Assembly: GCF_016704835.1 (NCBI RefSeq)
Contig: NZ_JADIZJ010000001.1
Location: 1-64,000 of the forward strand
Length of the DNA: 64,000 nt
Origin: Sphingopyxis sp.
GTDB taxonomy: Bacteria > Pseudomonadota > Alphaproteobacteria > Sphingomonadales > Sphingomonadaceae
Direction of reading: 5' to 3'
Shown here: piece by piece, positions 44,501-52,990 of the stretch
Numbering within the stretch: the stretch's first letter is position 1
Layout of the letters: each line of letters opens with the position of its first letter
Position numbers and translations under genes: made by a program
The notes under the pieces: model-generated
Seen by the model: the letters and a program-made list of their open reading frames with translations, nothing else
Databases searched by the model: none
Told to the model about the DNA's origin: nothing

Positions 44501-46104
44501 AGGTTACCGAATTCATTGCGCGCCTGCGCCATGCAACGCCAGGGGTGACGTTGATCAGCCCGCCACCGCACCACGACATCTATTCGATCGAAGATCTGGC
44601 GCAGCTCATCTATGATCTCAAGCAGATCAACCCGAGGGCGCGGGTCTGCGTGAAGCTTGTCAGCTCGGCGGGCATCGGCACCGTTGCCGCGGGCGTTGCG
44701 AAAGCCCACGCCGACGTCATCCTCGTCGCGGGCAACACCGGTGGCACCGGCGCCTCGCCCCAGACCAGCGTAAAATATGCCGGCACGCCGTGGGAAATGG
44801 GGCTCAGCGAAGTCAACCAGGTACTCACGCTCAACGGCCTGCGTCACCGCATCCGTCTCCGCACGGATGGCGGACTCAAGACCGGGCGCGATATCGTCAT
44901 CGCCGCGATATTGGGCGCTGAGGAATATGGCATCGGGACTTTGAGCCTCGTCGCAATGGGCTGCATCATGGTCCGTCAGTGCCATAGCAACACCTGTCCG
45001 GTCGGCGTCTGCACCCAGGACGAAAAACTGCGCGCGAAGTTCACCGGGTCGCCGGAGAAAGTCATCAACCTGATGACCTTCATCGCCGAGGAAGTGCGCG
45101 AAATCCTCGCCCGGCTCGGCTGCCGCAGCCTCGACGAAGTGATCGGCCGCACCGAATTGCTGCGCCAGGTCAGCCGCGGCGCCGAACATCTCGACGATCT
45201 CGACCTCAACCCGATCCTCGCCAAGGTCGACGCCCCCGACAACCAGCGCCGCTCACATGGACTGCTCCGCAATCCGGTCCCCGACAGCCTCGACGCGCAG
45301 ATCCTGAATGACGCGAAGCCACTGTTCGAACGCGGTGAGCGGATGCAGCTGACGTACAATGTCCGCAACACCCACCGCGCCGTCGGCACCCGCCTATCGG
45401 CCGAAGTGACGGCAAAGTTCGGAATGAACGGGCTCGCCGATAATCATGTTCAGGTCCGCCTGCGCGGTACCGCGGGCCAGTCGCTAGGCGCTTTCCTGTG
45501 CAGCGGCATCACGCTTGAAGTGTTCGGCGATGCCAACGACTATGTCGGCAAGGGATTGTCGGGCGGCCGCATTGTCGTGCGCCCCACCGTGTCGAGTCCG
45601 CTGGTGAGCCAGCATAACAGTATCATCGGCAACACCGTCCTTTACGGCGCGACGGCGGGCACCTTGCTCGCGGCGGGCCAGGCGGGTGAGCGCTTCGCGG
45701 TCCGCAATTCGGGCGCAAGAGTTGTTGTGGAGGGCTGCGGCGCCAACGGCTGCGAATATATGACCGGCGGGGTCGCGGTAATCCTTGGCCCCGTCGGCTC
45801 CAACTTCGGCGCCGGAATGACCGGCGGCATGGCATTCATCCTCGACACCAATGGCCAGTTCGAGCGCCATGCCAATCCCGAATCGATCGTCTGGCAACGG
45901 ATCAACAGCGCGCATTGGGAAGCGGTGGTGAAGGATTTGGTCGAGGACCATGCCAAGGCCACGGGAAGCAAATGGTCGAGCGAAATCCTTGCCGACTGGG
46001 ACCGCTGGAAGGGTCAGTTCTGGCAGGTCTGCCCCAAGGAAATGCTCTCCCGCCTGACCCACCCGCTGAGCGATGCCGAGGCAGAGGTGGTCGCGGCGGA
46101 ATAA
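41578..46104 (+). CDS. gltB: glutamate synthase large subunit
   Basis: Alpha subunit of GOGAT: hydrolyses glutamine and uses the ammonia and 2-oxoglutarate to make glutamate. 1508 residues. A 26-residue propeptide precedes the nucleophile Cys27 in MESDACGVGMVA, which starts the class II amidotransferase domain (to about 430). Central domain about 470-760. The FMN barrel about 830-1190 contains SGEGGEATERY, PGEGGQLPGFKV and VILVAGNTGGTGASPQTS. The 3Fe-4S ligands are in GCIMVRQCHSNTCPVGVCTQ near 1130. The GXGXG beta-helix domain follows from about 1240. Full length, no disruption. Confidence 0.96.
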   Translation: MTHYPTAEHARLAEHGMYRPDMESDACGVGMVAATDGKASRRVVEAAIEALRAVWHRGAVDADGKTGDGAGIHVDLPVRFFDDAIAASGHKVRPNRLAVGMIFLPRTDLEAQEHCRTIVEAEIIDAGFTIYGWRQVPVDVSVIGDKAQRTRPEIEQIMIAGPLPDEASLAEFEKQLYLVRRRIEKKVIAAQIADFYVCSLSCRSIIYKGLFLAESLADFYPDLTSKLFESRVAIFHQRYSTNTFPQWWLAQPFRCLAHNGEINTIRGNKNWMKSHEIKMASLAFGEHSEDIKPVIPAGASDTAALDAVFETLCRAGRDAPTAKLILVPEAWTNENDVPDNHRAMYSYLASVMEPWDGPAALAMTDGRWAVAGMDRNALRPLRYTLTADNLLVVGSESGMVLLPEASIRKKGRLGPGQMIAVDLNEGVLYEDMAIKNKIADAHDYPARVRGFRTMADLPKGGKSSLPIFERSDLLRRQVAAGLTMEDMELILSPMVEDAKEAIGSMGDDTPLAVISDKPRHVAQFFRQNFSQVTNPPIDSLRERHVMSLKTRFANLANILDEKGQSDHVLVIDSPVLVGDDWDRLRAYFGDAVADIDCTFPVGGDAASLREAIARVRREAEDAVRAGRSELFLTDQSIGENRVGMAMVLAAAAVHTHLVRKGLRSYASINVRSAEVLDTHAFAVLIGVGATTVHAYLSEAAIADRHARGLFGSELSIDDCRLRFRKAIDDGLLKILAKMGIAVVSSYRGGYNFEAVGLSRALVNDLFPGMPAKISGEGYQSLFINATEKHEAAFDKRATTLPIGGFYRQRAGGETHAYSAQLMHLLQTAVATDSYSTYLQFSRGVADLPPVYLRDLMEFNYPAQGVMLDSVEAITEIRKRFVTPGMSLGALSPEAHETLAIAMNRIGAKAVSGEGGEATERYQPYANGDNANSNIKQIASGRFGVTAEYLGACDEIEIKVAQGAKPGEGGQLPGFKVTEFIARLRHATPGVTLISPPPHHDIYSIEDLAQLIYDLKQINPRARVCVKLVSSAGIGTVAAGVAKAHADVILVAGNTGGTGASPQTSVKYAGTPWEMGLSEVNQVLTLNGLRHRIRLRTDGGLKTGRDIVIAAILGAEEYGIGTLSLVAMGCIMVRQCHSNTCPVGVCTQDEKLRAKFTGSPEKVINLMTFIAEEVREILARLGCRSLDEVIGRTELLRQVSRGAEHLDDLDLNPILAKVDAPDNQRRSHGLLRNPVPDSLDAQILNDAKPLFERGERMQLTYNVRNTHRAVGTRLSAEVTAKFGMNGLADNHVQVRLRGTAGQSLGAFLCSGITLEVFGDANDYVGKGLSGGRIVVRPTVSSPLVSQHNSIIGNTVLYGATAGTLLAAGQAGERFAVRNSGARVVVEGCGANGCEYMTGGVAVILGPVGSNFGAGMTGGMAFILDTNGQFERHANPESIVWQRINSAHWEAVVKDLVEDHAKATGSKWSSEILADWDRWKGQFWQVCPKEMLSRLTHPLSDAEAEVVAAE

Positions 46105-46250
46105 GTCCTCCCCGTCGCGCAGCGATGGGGAGGGGGACCGTCGCCGAAGGCGATGGTGGAGGAGCCGCGTCGGCTCCATGGCCCTCCATCAGCGCTCCGC
46201 GCTGCCACCTACTCATCGCCGCGCGACAGCGAGGATCGCTTATCCCGTTC
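46105..46250. repeat. intergenic palindromes after gltB
   Basis: CTCCCCGTCG-CGCAG-CGATGGGGAG right after the gltB stop, followed by CCGTCGCCGAAGGCGATGG and other GC-rich inverted pieces. The first may act as the gltB terminator although there is no T run. No gene is seen up to 46349. Confidence 0.4.
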
Positions 46251-46348
46251 CGGCGGCAGTTCATCGCAAGAGGAGCGCACGTTCAGCGCAGCGAAAGCGT
46301 TGCACCGCTATGCACGCCCCTTTGCTGAACCTTGCGTCCTTTGAAGGG

Positions 46349-46789
46349 ATGAAAGCCGTGACACGTTTGACCATGATCGCTCTCCCCCTGCTCGTGCTCG
46401 CCGCGCCGCTCCCCGCGGCCGCAGCCGATAGCGAATTGCGCGATACCGTCGCAACGCTCAACGATCCGGTGGCGCAGGACCGCATGGCCGACACCATCAC
46501 CGCGATCGTCGGCGCGCTGATGCAGATGCCGGTCGGCCCACTCGCCGACGCCATCGCCCGCGTCGATCCCGAATCCGACGCCGCCTATATCCCACGCGAC
46601 GCAACGCTGGGCGAGGTTGCGGGCCGCGATCCCGATTATGCCGATCGCATGGGCGCCGACGTGCGCGCCACGACGCGGATGGCCGGACAAGCCGCTTCGG
46701 CGCTCGCCGTTTACGCCCCGGTGCTCAAGGACATGGCGCGCGACATGGCCGCACAATGGGAACGCGAACGCGCCGCCCCGCGCCGCTAA
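46349..46789 (+). CDS. exported hypothetical protein
   Basis: 146 residues. Signal peptide (AVTRLTMIALPLLVLAAPLP, cleavage near AAA-DS). The mature part is helical: LNDPVAQDRMADTITAIVGA, MPVGPLADAIARVDPES and TLGEVAGRDPDYADRMGADV. The ATG at 46349 is nearly touching GAAGGG, so GTG at 46358, nine bases after that site, may be the true start; an ATG at 46310 is also in frame. Such proteins are common and uncharacterised in sphingomonads. Probably periplasmic. Confidence 0.72.
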   Translation: MKAVTRLTMIALPLLVLAAPLPAAAADSELRDTVATLNDPVAQDRMADTITAIVGALMQMPVGPLADAIARVDPESDAAYIPRDATLGEVAGRDPDYADRMGADVRATTRMAGQAASALAVYAPVLKDMARDMAAQWERERAAPRR

Positions 46790-46869
46790 GCTGACAATCC
46801 ACAACTCGGGAGCATCGCAGCGCGCCATACCCGTTGCGCGCGGCGCCCCGCTGCCGCTATGCCGGGCGC

Positions 46870-47541
46870 ATGTGGCAACTCTATCAATTCCCGCTCTGTC
46901 CCTTTTCGCGCAAGGTGCGCCTGTTGCTGGGCGAAAAAGGCGTCGGCTATGAATTGGTGCGCGAATCGCCGTGGGAGCGCCGCGACGAGTTCATCGACCT
47001 CAATCCGGCGGGGCGCACCCCGGTGATGGTTGATCAGGCGCGCGGTCAGGTGCTGATCGACAGCATGGCGATTGCCGAATATTTCGAGGAAACTGTCGAA
47101 GGCAAGGCGATGATCAACGGCACCGCGGCCAACCGCGCCGAAATCCGCCGCCTGACCGCGTGGTTCGACCATGATTTCTACTATGAGGTCACCGGGCCGC
47201 TACTATTCGAGCGCATGCAAAAACGTATCGTCCACCGCCAGCCGCCCGACGGCGGTGCGCTGCGCGAGGCGATGAAGGCGGCGAACAACCATCTCGACTA
47301 TGTTGATTACCTCATCGACCACCGCACCTGGCTCGCTGGCGCGACGATGAGCCTCGCCGACCTGACCGCCGCGGCGCATATCTCGGTCGCAGATTATCTC
47401 GGCGGGATCGACTGGACGGGGCATGAGCAGACCAAGGGCTGGTATTCGGGACTGAAGTCGCGGCCAAGCTTTCGTCCGCTGCTCGCCGAGCGGATGGAAA
47501 TCGTGACACCGCCGAAATATTATGAGGATGTCGATTTCTGA
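46870..47541 (+). CDS. glutathione S-transferase family protein
   Basis: Cytosolic, 223 residues. N-terminal thioredoxin-fold domain with WQLYQFPLCPFSRKVRLLLG (Cys/Ser near residue 10-13 as in beta or omega-like GSTs), NPAGRTPVMVD and IDSMAIAEYFEE (the Glu-Ser-type GSH site, here DS). The C-terminal helical domain has GATMSLADLTAAAHISVADY. Substrate unknown. Start ATG 46870 fits the family; earlier in-frame codons do not. Confidence 0.88.
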   Translation: MWQLYQFPLCPFSRKVRLLLGEKGVGYELVRESPWERRDEFIDLNPAGRTPVMVDQARGQVLIDSMAIAEYFEETVEGKAMINGTAANRAEIRRLTAWFDHDFYYEVTGPLLFERMQKRIVHRQPPDGGALREAMKAANNHLDYVDYLIDHRTWLAGATMSLADLTAAAHISVADYLGGIDWTGHEQTKGWYSGLKSRPSFRPLLAERMEIVTPPKYYEDVDF

Positions 47542-47550
47542 TCGGACGGA

Positions 47551-48153
47551 TCAACAGCCTTTATACTTCCAGTTCCGGTCCTTTCCCTCGGCAACCTGCG
47601 CGACGATCGTTTCGATACGCTTGAGGCGCGTTTCCTCGCGCTTCGCCTCGATCACCCATTCGATATAGTCGCGGCGCTTGCCGGGTGAGAATGCATCCCA
47701 ATGACTTTGGGCTGCAAAATTGGCTTTGAGCGCTGTGCCGAGATCGGCAGGCAGATCGAGCGCTGGCTTGCGCTTCGGTGGCGGACGTTTCGGCTTACCT
47801 TCGTCGCAGAGCGCCACCGCCTTCACAATCATCGCCGCCATCGCTTCATCGCTCGGCAGATCAGCCAGCGACGCCAGCCGCCCCATGCTGCCCATCGCGC
47901 CCTTGTTGCGCGGCGAGCCCGTCACCTCCTCGTCGCGCCAGAAACCAAAGGTCGCATGATCCTTAAACGCCGCCATGCCCGCGAAATTCTGCCTGCCGAG
48001 CACGAAATGCGGCACGCCCCATTTCAGCGTTTCGTAGGCGCCAGGCGCATGGTAATGCACCAACTCGCGCAAATGGCTCAGGATCGGCTGCGCAAAGGGC
48101 TGCACCTTCGCGATATAGGCATCGACGCGCGGATCGCGGATTAAGCCGGCCAC
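47551..48153 (-). CDS. YdeI/OmpD-associated family protein (DUF1801)
   Basis: 200 residues. GTG start overlapping the last 13 bases of ubiG. The first part is a DUF1801 fold (VDAYIAKVQPFAQPILSHLR, AYETLKWGVPHFVLGRQNFA), the second a YdeI-like helical segment (FAAQSHWDAFSPGKRRDYIE, WVIEAKREETRLKRIETIVA). Family members are small cytosolic proteins of unknown function; the name comes from an uncertain link to OmpD. Confidence 0.83.
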   Translation of the reverse strand: MAGLIRDPRVDAYIAKVQPFAQPILSHLRELVHYHAPGAYETLKWGVPHFVLGRQNFAGMAAFKDHATFGFWRDEEVTGSPRNKGAMGSMGRLASLADLPSDEAMAAMIVKAVALCDEGKPKRPPPKRKPALDLPADLGTALKANFAAQSHWDAFSPGKRRDYIEWVIEAKREETRLKRIETIVAQVAEGKDRNWKYKGC

Positions 48154-48866
48154 CGCGCAGCGACCAGATAGTTGAGCGCCTCGCTGCCGCCGAGCTTGAA
48201 GCCCTTGGCGAGCGAGGGCAGCAGGCCGGTGCGGTCGACGACTTCAAGACCCGCGTCTTCTAGCAGCTTGGTGAGTTCTTCGGGCTTCAGAAACTGATCC
48301 CAGTCGTGCGTCCCGCGCGGCACCGCACCGACGCGCTCGGCAGCCTCGACGAGCAAGAGTTTCGACAGCATCGTGCGGTTCGGCGTCGACAGGATCATCA
48401 ACCCGCCGGGCGCCAGCCGTGCTGCGAGTTCGACGATAAAGGCGGCGGGATCAGCGACATGCTCGACGACTTCCATCGACGTGACAAAGTCGAAGGTCGC
48501 GGGAGGCAGCGCAGCCAGTTCGCCCGCAAAATAATCGATCGTCAGCCCCTGCCCCGCCGCATGCGCCCGCGCCGCGGCGATATTCTCGGGCGCCGCATCG
48601 ACGCCCGTCACCTTAGCGCCCATCCGTGCCAGCGGCTCGGCGAGCAGCCCCGCTCCGCAACCGACATCGATGGCGCTCCGCCCAGCCAGCGAAAACCGCT
48701 CGCGCGCATCGCCATGCCAATGCGCGTCGATCTGCGCGCGGATATACGAAAGCCGCACCGGGTTGAGCTTGTGCAGCATCGCCGACGACCCGTGCGGATC
48801 CCACCAGTCGGCGGCGAGTGCCCCGAAATGGGCGGCTTCTTGCGGGTTGATCGTGGCAGCACTCAT
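48141..48866 (-). CDS. ubiG: ubiquinone biosynthesis O-methyltransferase
   Basis: SAM-dependent methyltransferase doing both O-methylations of ubiquinone synthesis. 241 residues. Family N-terminus EAAHFGALAADWWDPHGSSA and LHKLNPVRLSYIR; SAM motif I AIDVGCGAGLLAEPLARMGA, then VTGVDAAPENIAAARAHA, DFVTSMEVVEHVADP and PGGLMILSTPNRT. ATG at 48866 was chosen as the conserved start. The next gene (lysC) is divergent. Confidence 0.94.
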   Translation of the reverse strand: MSAATINPQEAAHFGALAADWWDPHGSSAMLHKLNPVRLSYIRAQIDAHWHGDARERFSLAGRSAIDVGCGAGLLAEPLARMGAKVTGVDAAPENIAAARAHAAGQGLTIDYFAGELAALPPATFDFVTSMEVVEHVADPAAFIVELAARLAPGGLMILSTPNRTMLSKLLLVEAAERVGAVPRGTHDWDQFLKPEELTKLLEDAGLEVVDRTGLLPSLAKGFKLGGSEALNYLVAARWPA

Positions 48867-49025
48867 GCCCCGCGATGTGGCACTCCGCCTCGCGCCATGC
48901 AAGAAATTCTATCTGCTGCGAGCCAAGCCGGTCTTGCCATCGCACGCCCCCTTGCCTAACAGCCGAGCGCCGCAGAAAAGCTTGGAAAAGTTGCGGTGGA
49001 AACCAGATCAGGAAAGCGGGGCGAC

Positions 49026-50273
49026 ATGGCGCGGATCGTGATGAAATTCGGAGGCACGTCGATGGCGGGCACCGAGCGGATTCGCACCGTCGCGAAACTC
49101 GTCGCGCGCGAAGTCGCCAACGGCAATCAGGTCGCGGTCGTCGTCTCGGCGATGGCCGGCGAAACCGACCGGCTCGTCAATTTCTGCCGCGAGGCTAATC
49201 CGCGCTACGATCCCGCCGAATATGACGTTGTCGTCGCCGCGGGCGAACAGATCACTTCGGGCCTGCTCGCGCTGACGTTGCAGGCGACGGGCACGCCCGC
49301 GCGCAGCTGGCTCGGCTGGCAGCTGCCGATCCGCACCGAGGAAGCTCATGCCCGCGCGCGTATCGCCGATATCGACACCGGCGCGCTAAGCGCCGCGATG
49401 GCGCGCGGCGAGGTTGCGGTGATCCCGGGCTTTCAGGGTCTGATGGACGACGGCCGCGTTTCGACGCTCGGCCGCGGCGGGTCGGACACCAGCGCGGTCG
49501 CGGTCGCCGCGGCGCTGAAAGCCGACCGCTGCGACATCTACACCGACGTCGACGGCGTCTATACCACCGACCCGCGCATCGTCGCGCGTGCGCGCAAGCT
49601 CGACTATGTCACCTATGAAGAAATGCTCGAACTCGCGAGCGTCGGCGCCAAAGTGCTTCAGACGCGCTCGGTCGGGCTGGCGATGAAGATGGGCGTGCGC
49701 GTTCAGGTGCTCTCCAGTTTTGTCGAGGGCGACGAAGCTCCCAAAAAAGGCACGATGATCGTCAGCGACGAGGAAATAGAGGAACATCAGATGGAACGGC
49801 AGCTGATCACCGGCATCGCCCACGACAAGAATGAAGCCAAGGTTATCGTCACCCGCGTGCCCGACCGGCCGGGCGGCGTTGCCAATATCTTTGGCCCGCT
49901 CGCCGCGGCCGGGATCAACGTCGACATGATCATCCAAAACGTCGGCCGCGACAAGGGCGAGACCGACGTGACCTTCACTGTGCCGCAAACCGACCTGCTG
50001 CGCTCGATCGACCTGCTCGACGCCGCAAAAGACAAAATCGGTTTCAACCGCATCATCAGCGACGACAAGGTTGCCAAGATCAGCGTCGTCGGTGTCGGCA
50101 TGAAGAGCCACGCCGGGGTCGCGAGCACGATGTTTCGCGCCTTGGCCGATCGCGGCATCAACATTCAGGCGATCTCGACCAGCGAGATCAAGGTCAGCGT
50201 GCTGATCGACGAGGATGAAACCGAACTCGCGGTGCGCGTGCTGCACACCGCTTACGGCCTCGACGCCGACTAA
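49026..50273 (+). CDS. lysC: aspartate kinase
   Basis: First step of the aspartate family (Lys, Thr, Met, diaminopimelate): phosphorylates aspartate. Monofunctional, 415 residues. Kinase domain with IVMKFGGTSMAGTERI, AAGEQITSGLLALTLQ, STLGRGGSDTSAVAVAAALK and DIYTDVDGVYTTDPRIV. Two ACT domains follow (about 265-340 and 345-415; VPDRPGGVANIFGPLAAAGI and VGVGMKSHAGVASTMFRALA), so feedback inhibition by lysine and/or threonine is expected. ATG 49026 is the family start; the earlier codon is not used. Confidence 0.95.
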   Translation: MARIVMKFGGTSMAGTERIRTVAKLVAREVANGNQVAVVVSAMAGETDRLVNFCREANPRYDPAEYDVVVAAGEQITSGLLALTLQATGTPARSWLGWQLPIRTEEAHARARIADIDTGALSAAMARGEVAVIPGFQGLMDDGRVSTLGRGGSDTSAVAVAAALKADRCDIYTDVDGVYTTDPRIVARARKLDYVTYEEMLELASVGAKVLQTRSVGLAMKMGVRVQVLSSFVEGDEAPKKGTMIVSDEEIEEHQMERQLITGIAHDKNEAKVIVTRVPDRPGGVANIFGPLAAAGINVDMIIQNVGRDKGETDVTFTVPQTDLLRSIDLLDAAKDKIGFNRIISDDKVAKISVVGVGMKSHAGVASTMFRALADRGINIQAISTSEIKVSVLIDEDETELAVRVLHTAYGLDAD

Positions 50274-50283
50274 GGCGCTCGCG

Positions 50284-50362
50284 CGAATATTTTCCCCTGC
50301 GAAAGCTGGGGCCAATACCAGTAGAACATCCATTGGGGCCCGGCTTTCGCCGGGGAATAATC
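50284..50362. repeat. palindromic repeat after lysC
   Basis: TTTTCCCCTGCGAAAGCTGGGGCC and TGGGGCCCGGCTTTCGCCGGGGA are imperfect inverted arms around a spacer. It lies between the convergent lysC and yciB genes and may end transcription of both. Confidence 0.5.
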
Positions 50363-50367
50363 TTCTT

Positions 50368-50943
50368 CTATTCAGCCGGATGCAGCCCGCCGGCACGGCG
50401 GCGGAGCCGGGTCTGCGTGATGACATGCACCACCGCGATATGGACGGCGAACAGGCCGAATTTCGACGCAAGCGGAAAGACGCCGATGAACAGCGGCCAC
50501 CAGGCTGTAGAAAAGAGTGCGACGATCAGGTTGAGCGCGGCGCTCGCGAACATCATCGCCGCCCAGATCATGCCGAACCGGTCCATCACGTCACCGACGA
50601 TAGCCAACTGCGCCGGGGGAATATAGCGACTGAGCCAGCCCTTGCGCAGCATCACCGTCCCGACGATCAGATAGACGATCGTCGGCTTCGCCATCACAAA
50701 GCGCGGATCGCCGGTGAACAACGTCGCTGCGGCGGCGAGGAGCACCGACGCCAGGCTGATCCACTGCAACGCCGCGACTTTGTGCCCGCTCGCGAGTTCA
50801 TATCCAACGACTGCGACCGCGACGACCGTGCCGGCGACTGTGGCCGGGCCGATCCCGGCACCAACGGTCAGCAACACCGCAAATACGATGACGCCGAGAG
50901 AGTCGAACAGCATCGGTCCGATGGCATAGAGCATGGCACGCAT
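50368..50943 (-). CDS. inner membrane-spanning protein YciB (septation protein A)
   Basis: 191 residues with five or six membrane helices (MLFDSLGVIVFAVLLTVGAG, ATVAGTVVAVAVVGYELASG, WWPLFIGVFPLASKFGLFAV). The conserved segment DPRFVMAKPTIVYLIVGTVM and the following RKGWL is the YciB/IspZ signature. Relatives affect cell envelope integrity, septation and membrane potential. Its end converges on the lysC repeat. Confidence 0.87.
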   Translation of the reverse strand: MRAMLYAIGPMLFDSLGVIVFAVLLTVGAGIGPATVAGTVVAVAVVGYELASGHKVAALQWISLASVLLAAAATLFTGDPRFVMAKPTIVYLIVGTVMLRKGWLSRYIPPAQLAIVGDVMDRFGMIWAAMMFASAALNLIVALFSTAWWPLFIGVFPLASKFGLFAVHIAVVHVITQTRLRRRAGGLHPAE

Positions 50944-51177
50944 GAGGCATCGTCTTCCGGGGAATCAATGTTGTCGCCGTCAACATTGACGTCTGCGGCG
51001 CGCGGGGTCAAGAATGAATTTACATCGTTAACATTGGGCGCGGCGAAACGCGCCAGGCGCACGGTGGGCACGACGGGTCGCGGACATCGCTTCCCGCCGC
51101 TCGCCACTGCCCTTAGCTGACCCAAATCGGGACGACATCCTCACGGTTAACGGATTCGCGAAAAGCCGCCGATTTTG

Positions 51178-51192
51178 CTAACAAGCTGTTAA
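51178..51192. promoter_or_regulatory. near-match to a CtrA box
   Basis: CTAA-CAAGCTG-TTAA, one mismatch from TTAA-N7-TTAA, 36 bases before the start of the next gene. A second TTAAC (51147-51151) and a GATTC (GANTC, CcrM) lie just upstream. Cell-cycle control is plausible but unproved. Confidence 0.35.
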
Positions 51193-51228
51193 CCAATCGG
51201 CCCGGTCCGAGGGAACAGGGAGTCAGTC

Positions 51229-52059
51229 ATGCGCACGTTCGTTTTGTTGGGGGTGGCCGCAGGGTCGTTGTTGCTGGCGGGCCGTGCCCATGCCGAAACG
51301 CCGATGATCGACGCGCGCGCGCCCACCGACGTGGCTGTCAGCGCCTCCTATAATCATGATCCGCGCCCCGCGCTCGATTATGGCACGCCCGCCGATCCCG
51401 ATGTCCGCGTCTACACGGGCCATGCCGATCGAGTGCCGAGCGAAGTCGAATATCGCCGCGTATCGGGTTACGACGCCGAAGGCCGCTGGACCGGCACTTG
51501 GAACGGCACCTATGAAACGCCCGACGGTCGCCGTTACGACGGCAGCTATGAAGGCACCGTCGAGGGCCATGGCGCCGGCTATCCGCCGCCTCCGCATCAC
51601 TATTATGGCGCCGGTTACGACCCGCGGCATGACGCAGAAATGGAACGCCGCTGTGGCCGGGGGGGCACGGTAGGCGGCGCGGTTGTCGGCGGTGTCGTGG
51701 GGGGCGTCGTCGGCAACCGCATCGCCGGGCACGGTGATCGCACCGCGGGCACGCTGATCGGCGGCGGCCTTGGCGCGCTCGCCGGTGCTGCGATCGGCGA
51801 TGCGTCGGACAAGAAGAAGTGCGAAGCCTGGTGGTCGAGCCGCGGTTCGCACCATGGCGGCTCGACCTATCATCAGAGCGGCTATGGCTACTACACCCCC
51901 GGCGTTGTGGTCACGACGATCATCACCGGCGGGGCGCCGGTCGTGACCGAAACGGTCGAGACGACGACGCGGACCTTTTATGAAAATGTGCCGGTGCGGA
52001 AACGCTATGTGGCAAAGAAAAAATGGAAGCCCCGGCCCATGCCGCGCTGCGCCTGCTGA
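51229..52059 (+). CDS. exported glycine-zipper (2TM) protein
   Basis: 276 residues. Signal peptide TFVLLGVAAGSLLLAGRAHA. A Tyr/Gly/Asp-rich middle (YNGTYETPDG-like segments such as GTWNGTYETPDGRRYDGSYE) precedes a glycine zipper (about 143-185: GGTVGGAVVGGVVGGVVGNR and LIGGGLGALAGAAIGDASDK) of the outer-membrane lipoprotein SlyB/Rick_17kDa type. The end has a strongly basic stretch (KRYVAKKKWKPRPMPRC). No lipobox, so probably periplasmic or outer-membrane associated. A CtrA-like site precedes it. Confidence 0.8.
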   Translation: MRTFVLLGVAAGSLLLAGRAHAETPMIDARAPTDVAVSASYNHDPRPALDYGTPADPDVRVYTGHADRVPSEVEYRRVSGYDAEGRWTGTWNGTYETPDGRRYDGSYEGTVEGHGAGYPPPPHHYYGAGYDPRHDAEMERRCGRGGTVGGAVVGGVVGGVVGNRIAGHGDRTAGTLIGGGLGALAGAAIGDASDKKKCEAWWSSRGSHHGGSTYHQSGYGYYTPGVVVTTIITGGAPVVTETVETTTRTFYENVPVRKRYVAKKKWKPRPMPRCAC

Positions 52060-52246
52060 TTACCCGACAGGTCTGGTCACCTGGAGTTCGAAGGCCCGCC
52101 GTCGCAACGATGGCGGGCCCTTACCATTTCGAGACTCGTCTCGTCCCGTGAGAGCAACGGTTCAGCGGCGCGAAAGCATTGACCGCGTAGCGCATAAATA
52201 TCGCGGGCCGGACCACCCTTTGCCCGCCCTTGGGGAGTATCCCTCG

Positions 52247-52792
52247 ATGCGTAAATTCACCAGCCTTGCCGCCGCCGCCGCGGTCGTCGTCACCTCGGTC
52301 GGCATCAGCGCCGTCCCCGCCGAAGCGCGGTCGCGCCATGGCGGCTGGGGCTATCGCCATCACGACCGCGTCAGCACCGGCGACGTCCTTGGCGGCCTGC
52401 TGATCATCGGCACCATCGCCGCGATCGCCAGCGCCGCGAGCAAGGACAAGCGCGAGCGAGCACCCAATTATCGTTACGACCCGCCGTATCGCGACGACCA
52501 GCGCTATGACCAGCGCGACAGCGATTTTGTGCCGCCGGTCGACGATCGCCCGGAAACCGGCGACTCGCGCCCCTATCGCGATGGCGATGCCCAGACGCGC
52601 GCCGCCGATGCGTGCAGCTGGGCGGTCGAGGCCGAAATGGGCGACGATGCGCGCGTCGATCGCATCGACGGCACCGAGGCGAATAATGGCGGCTGGTACG
52701 TCACCGGCACCGCGTCGCAGCTGGGCGGCGAGGTTCGCAGTTTCGGATGCAGCTATCGCAATGGCCGCGTCGTCGACGTCAATTTCGGCTGA
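52247..52792 (+). CDS. exported protein with glycine-zipper-like segment, paralogue A
   Basis: 181 residues. Signal peptide (TSLAAAAAVVVTSVGISAVP, cleavage near AEA-RS), a Gly-rich hydrophobic stretch GDVLGGLLIIGTIAAIASAA, a charged Arg/Asp/Tyr linker, and a C-terminal domain with two cysteines: ADACSWAVEAEMGDDARVDR ... GCSYRNGRVVDVNFG. The next gene has the same order of parts, so they are tandem paralogues. Function unknown; probably envelope. Confidence 0.8.
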   Translation: MRKFTSLAAAAAVVVTSVGISAVPAEARSRHGGWGYRHHDRVSTGDVLGGLLIIGTIAAIASAASKDKRERAPNYRYDPPYRDDQRYDQRDSDFVPPVDDRPETGDSRPYRDGDAQTRAADACSWAVEAEMGDDARVDRIDGTEANNGGWYVTGTASQLGGEVRSFGCSYRNGRVVDVNFG

Positions 52793-52990
52793 ACCTGCCC
52801 CTTGATCAACAGCTTATGCGGGGCCGCGTCGCCTGAGGGTGGCGCGGCCCTTCGCTTTGAAGCTGAACGCCAGCAAAACCAAGGCTGAACGCCAGATAAG
52901 CGACGGGTTCAGCGTCGTGTCACCCCCGAATCGGTAGAACGTCTCCAACAGGCTGCAACGCTGCTGCCTGCGCCTAAAGGAGACCGAACC

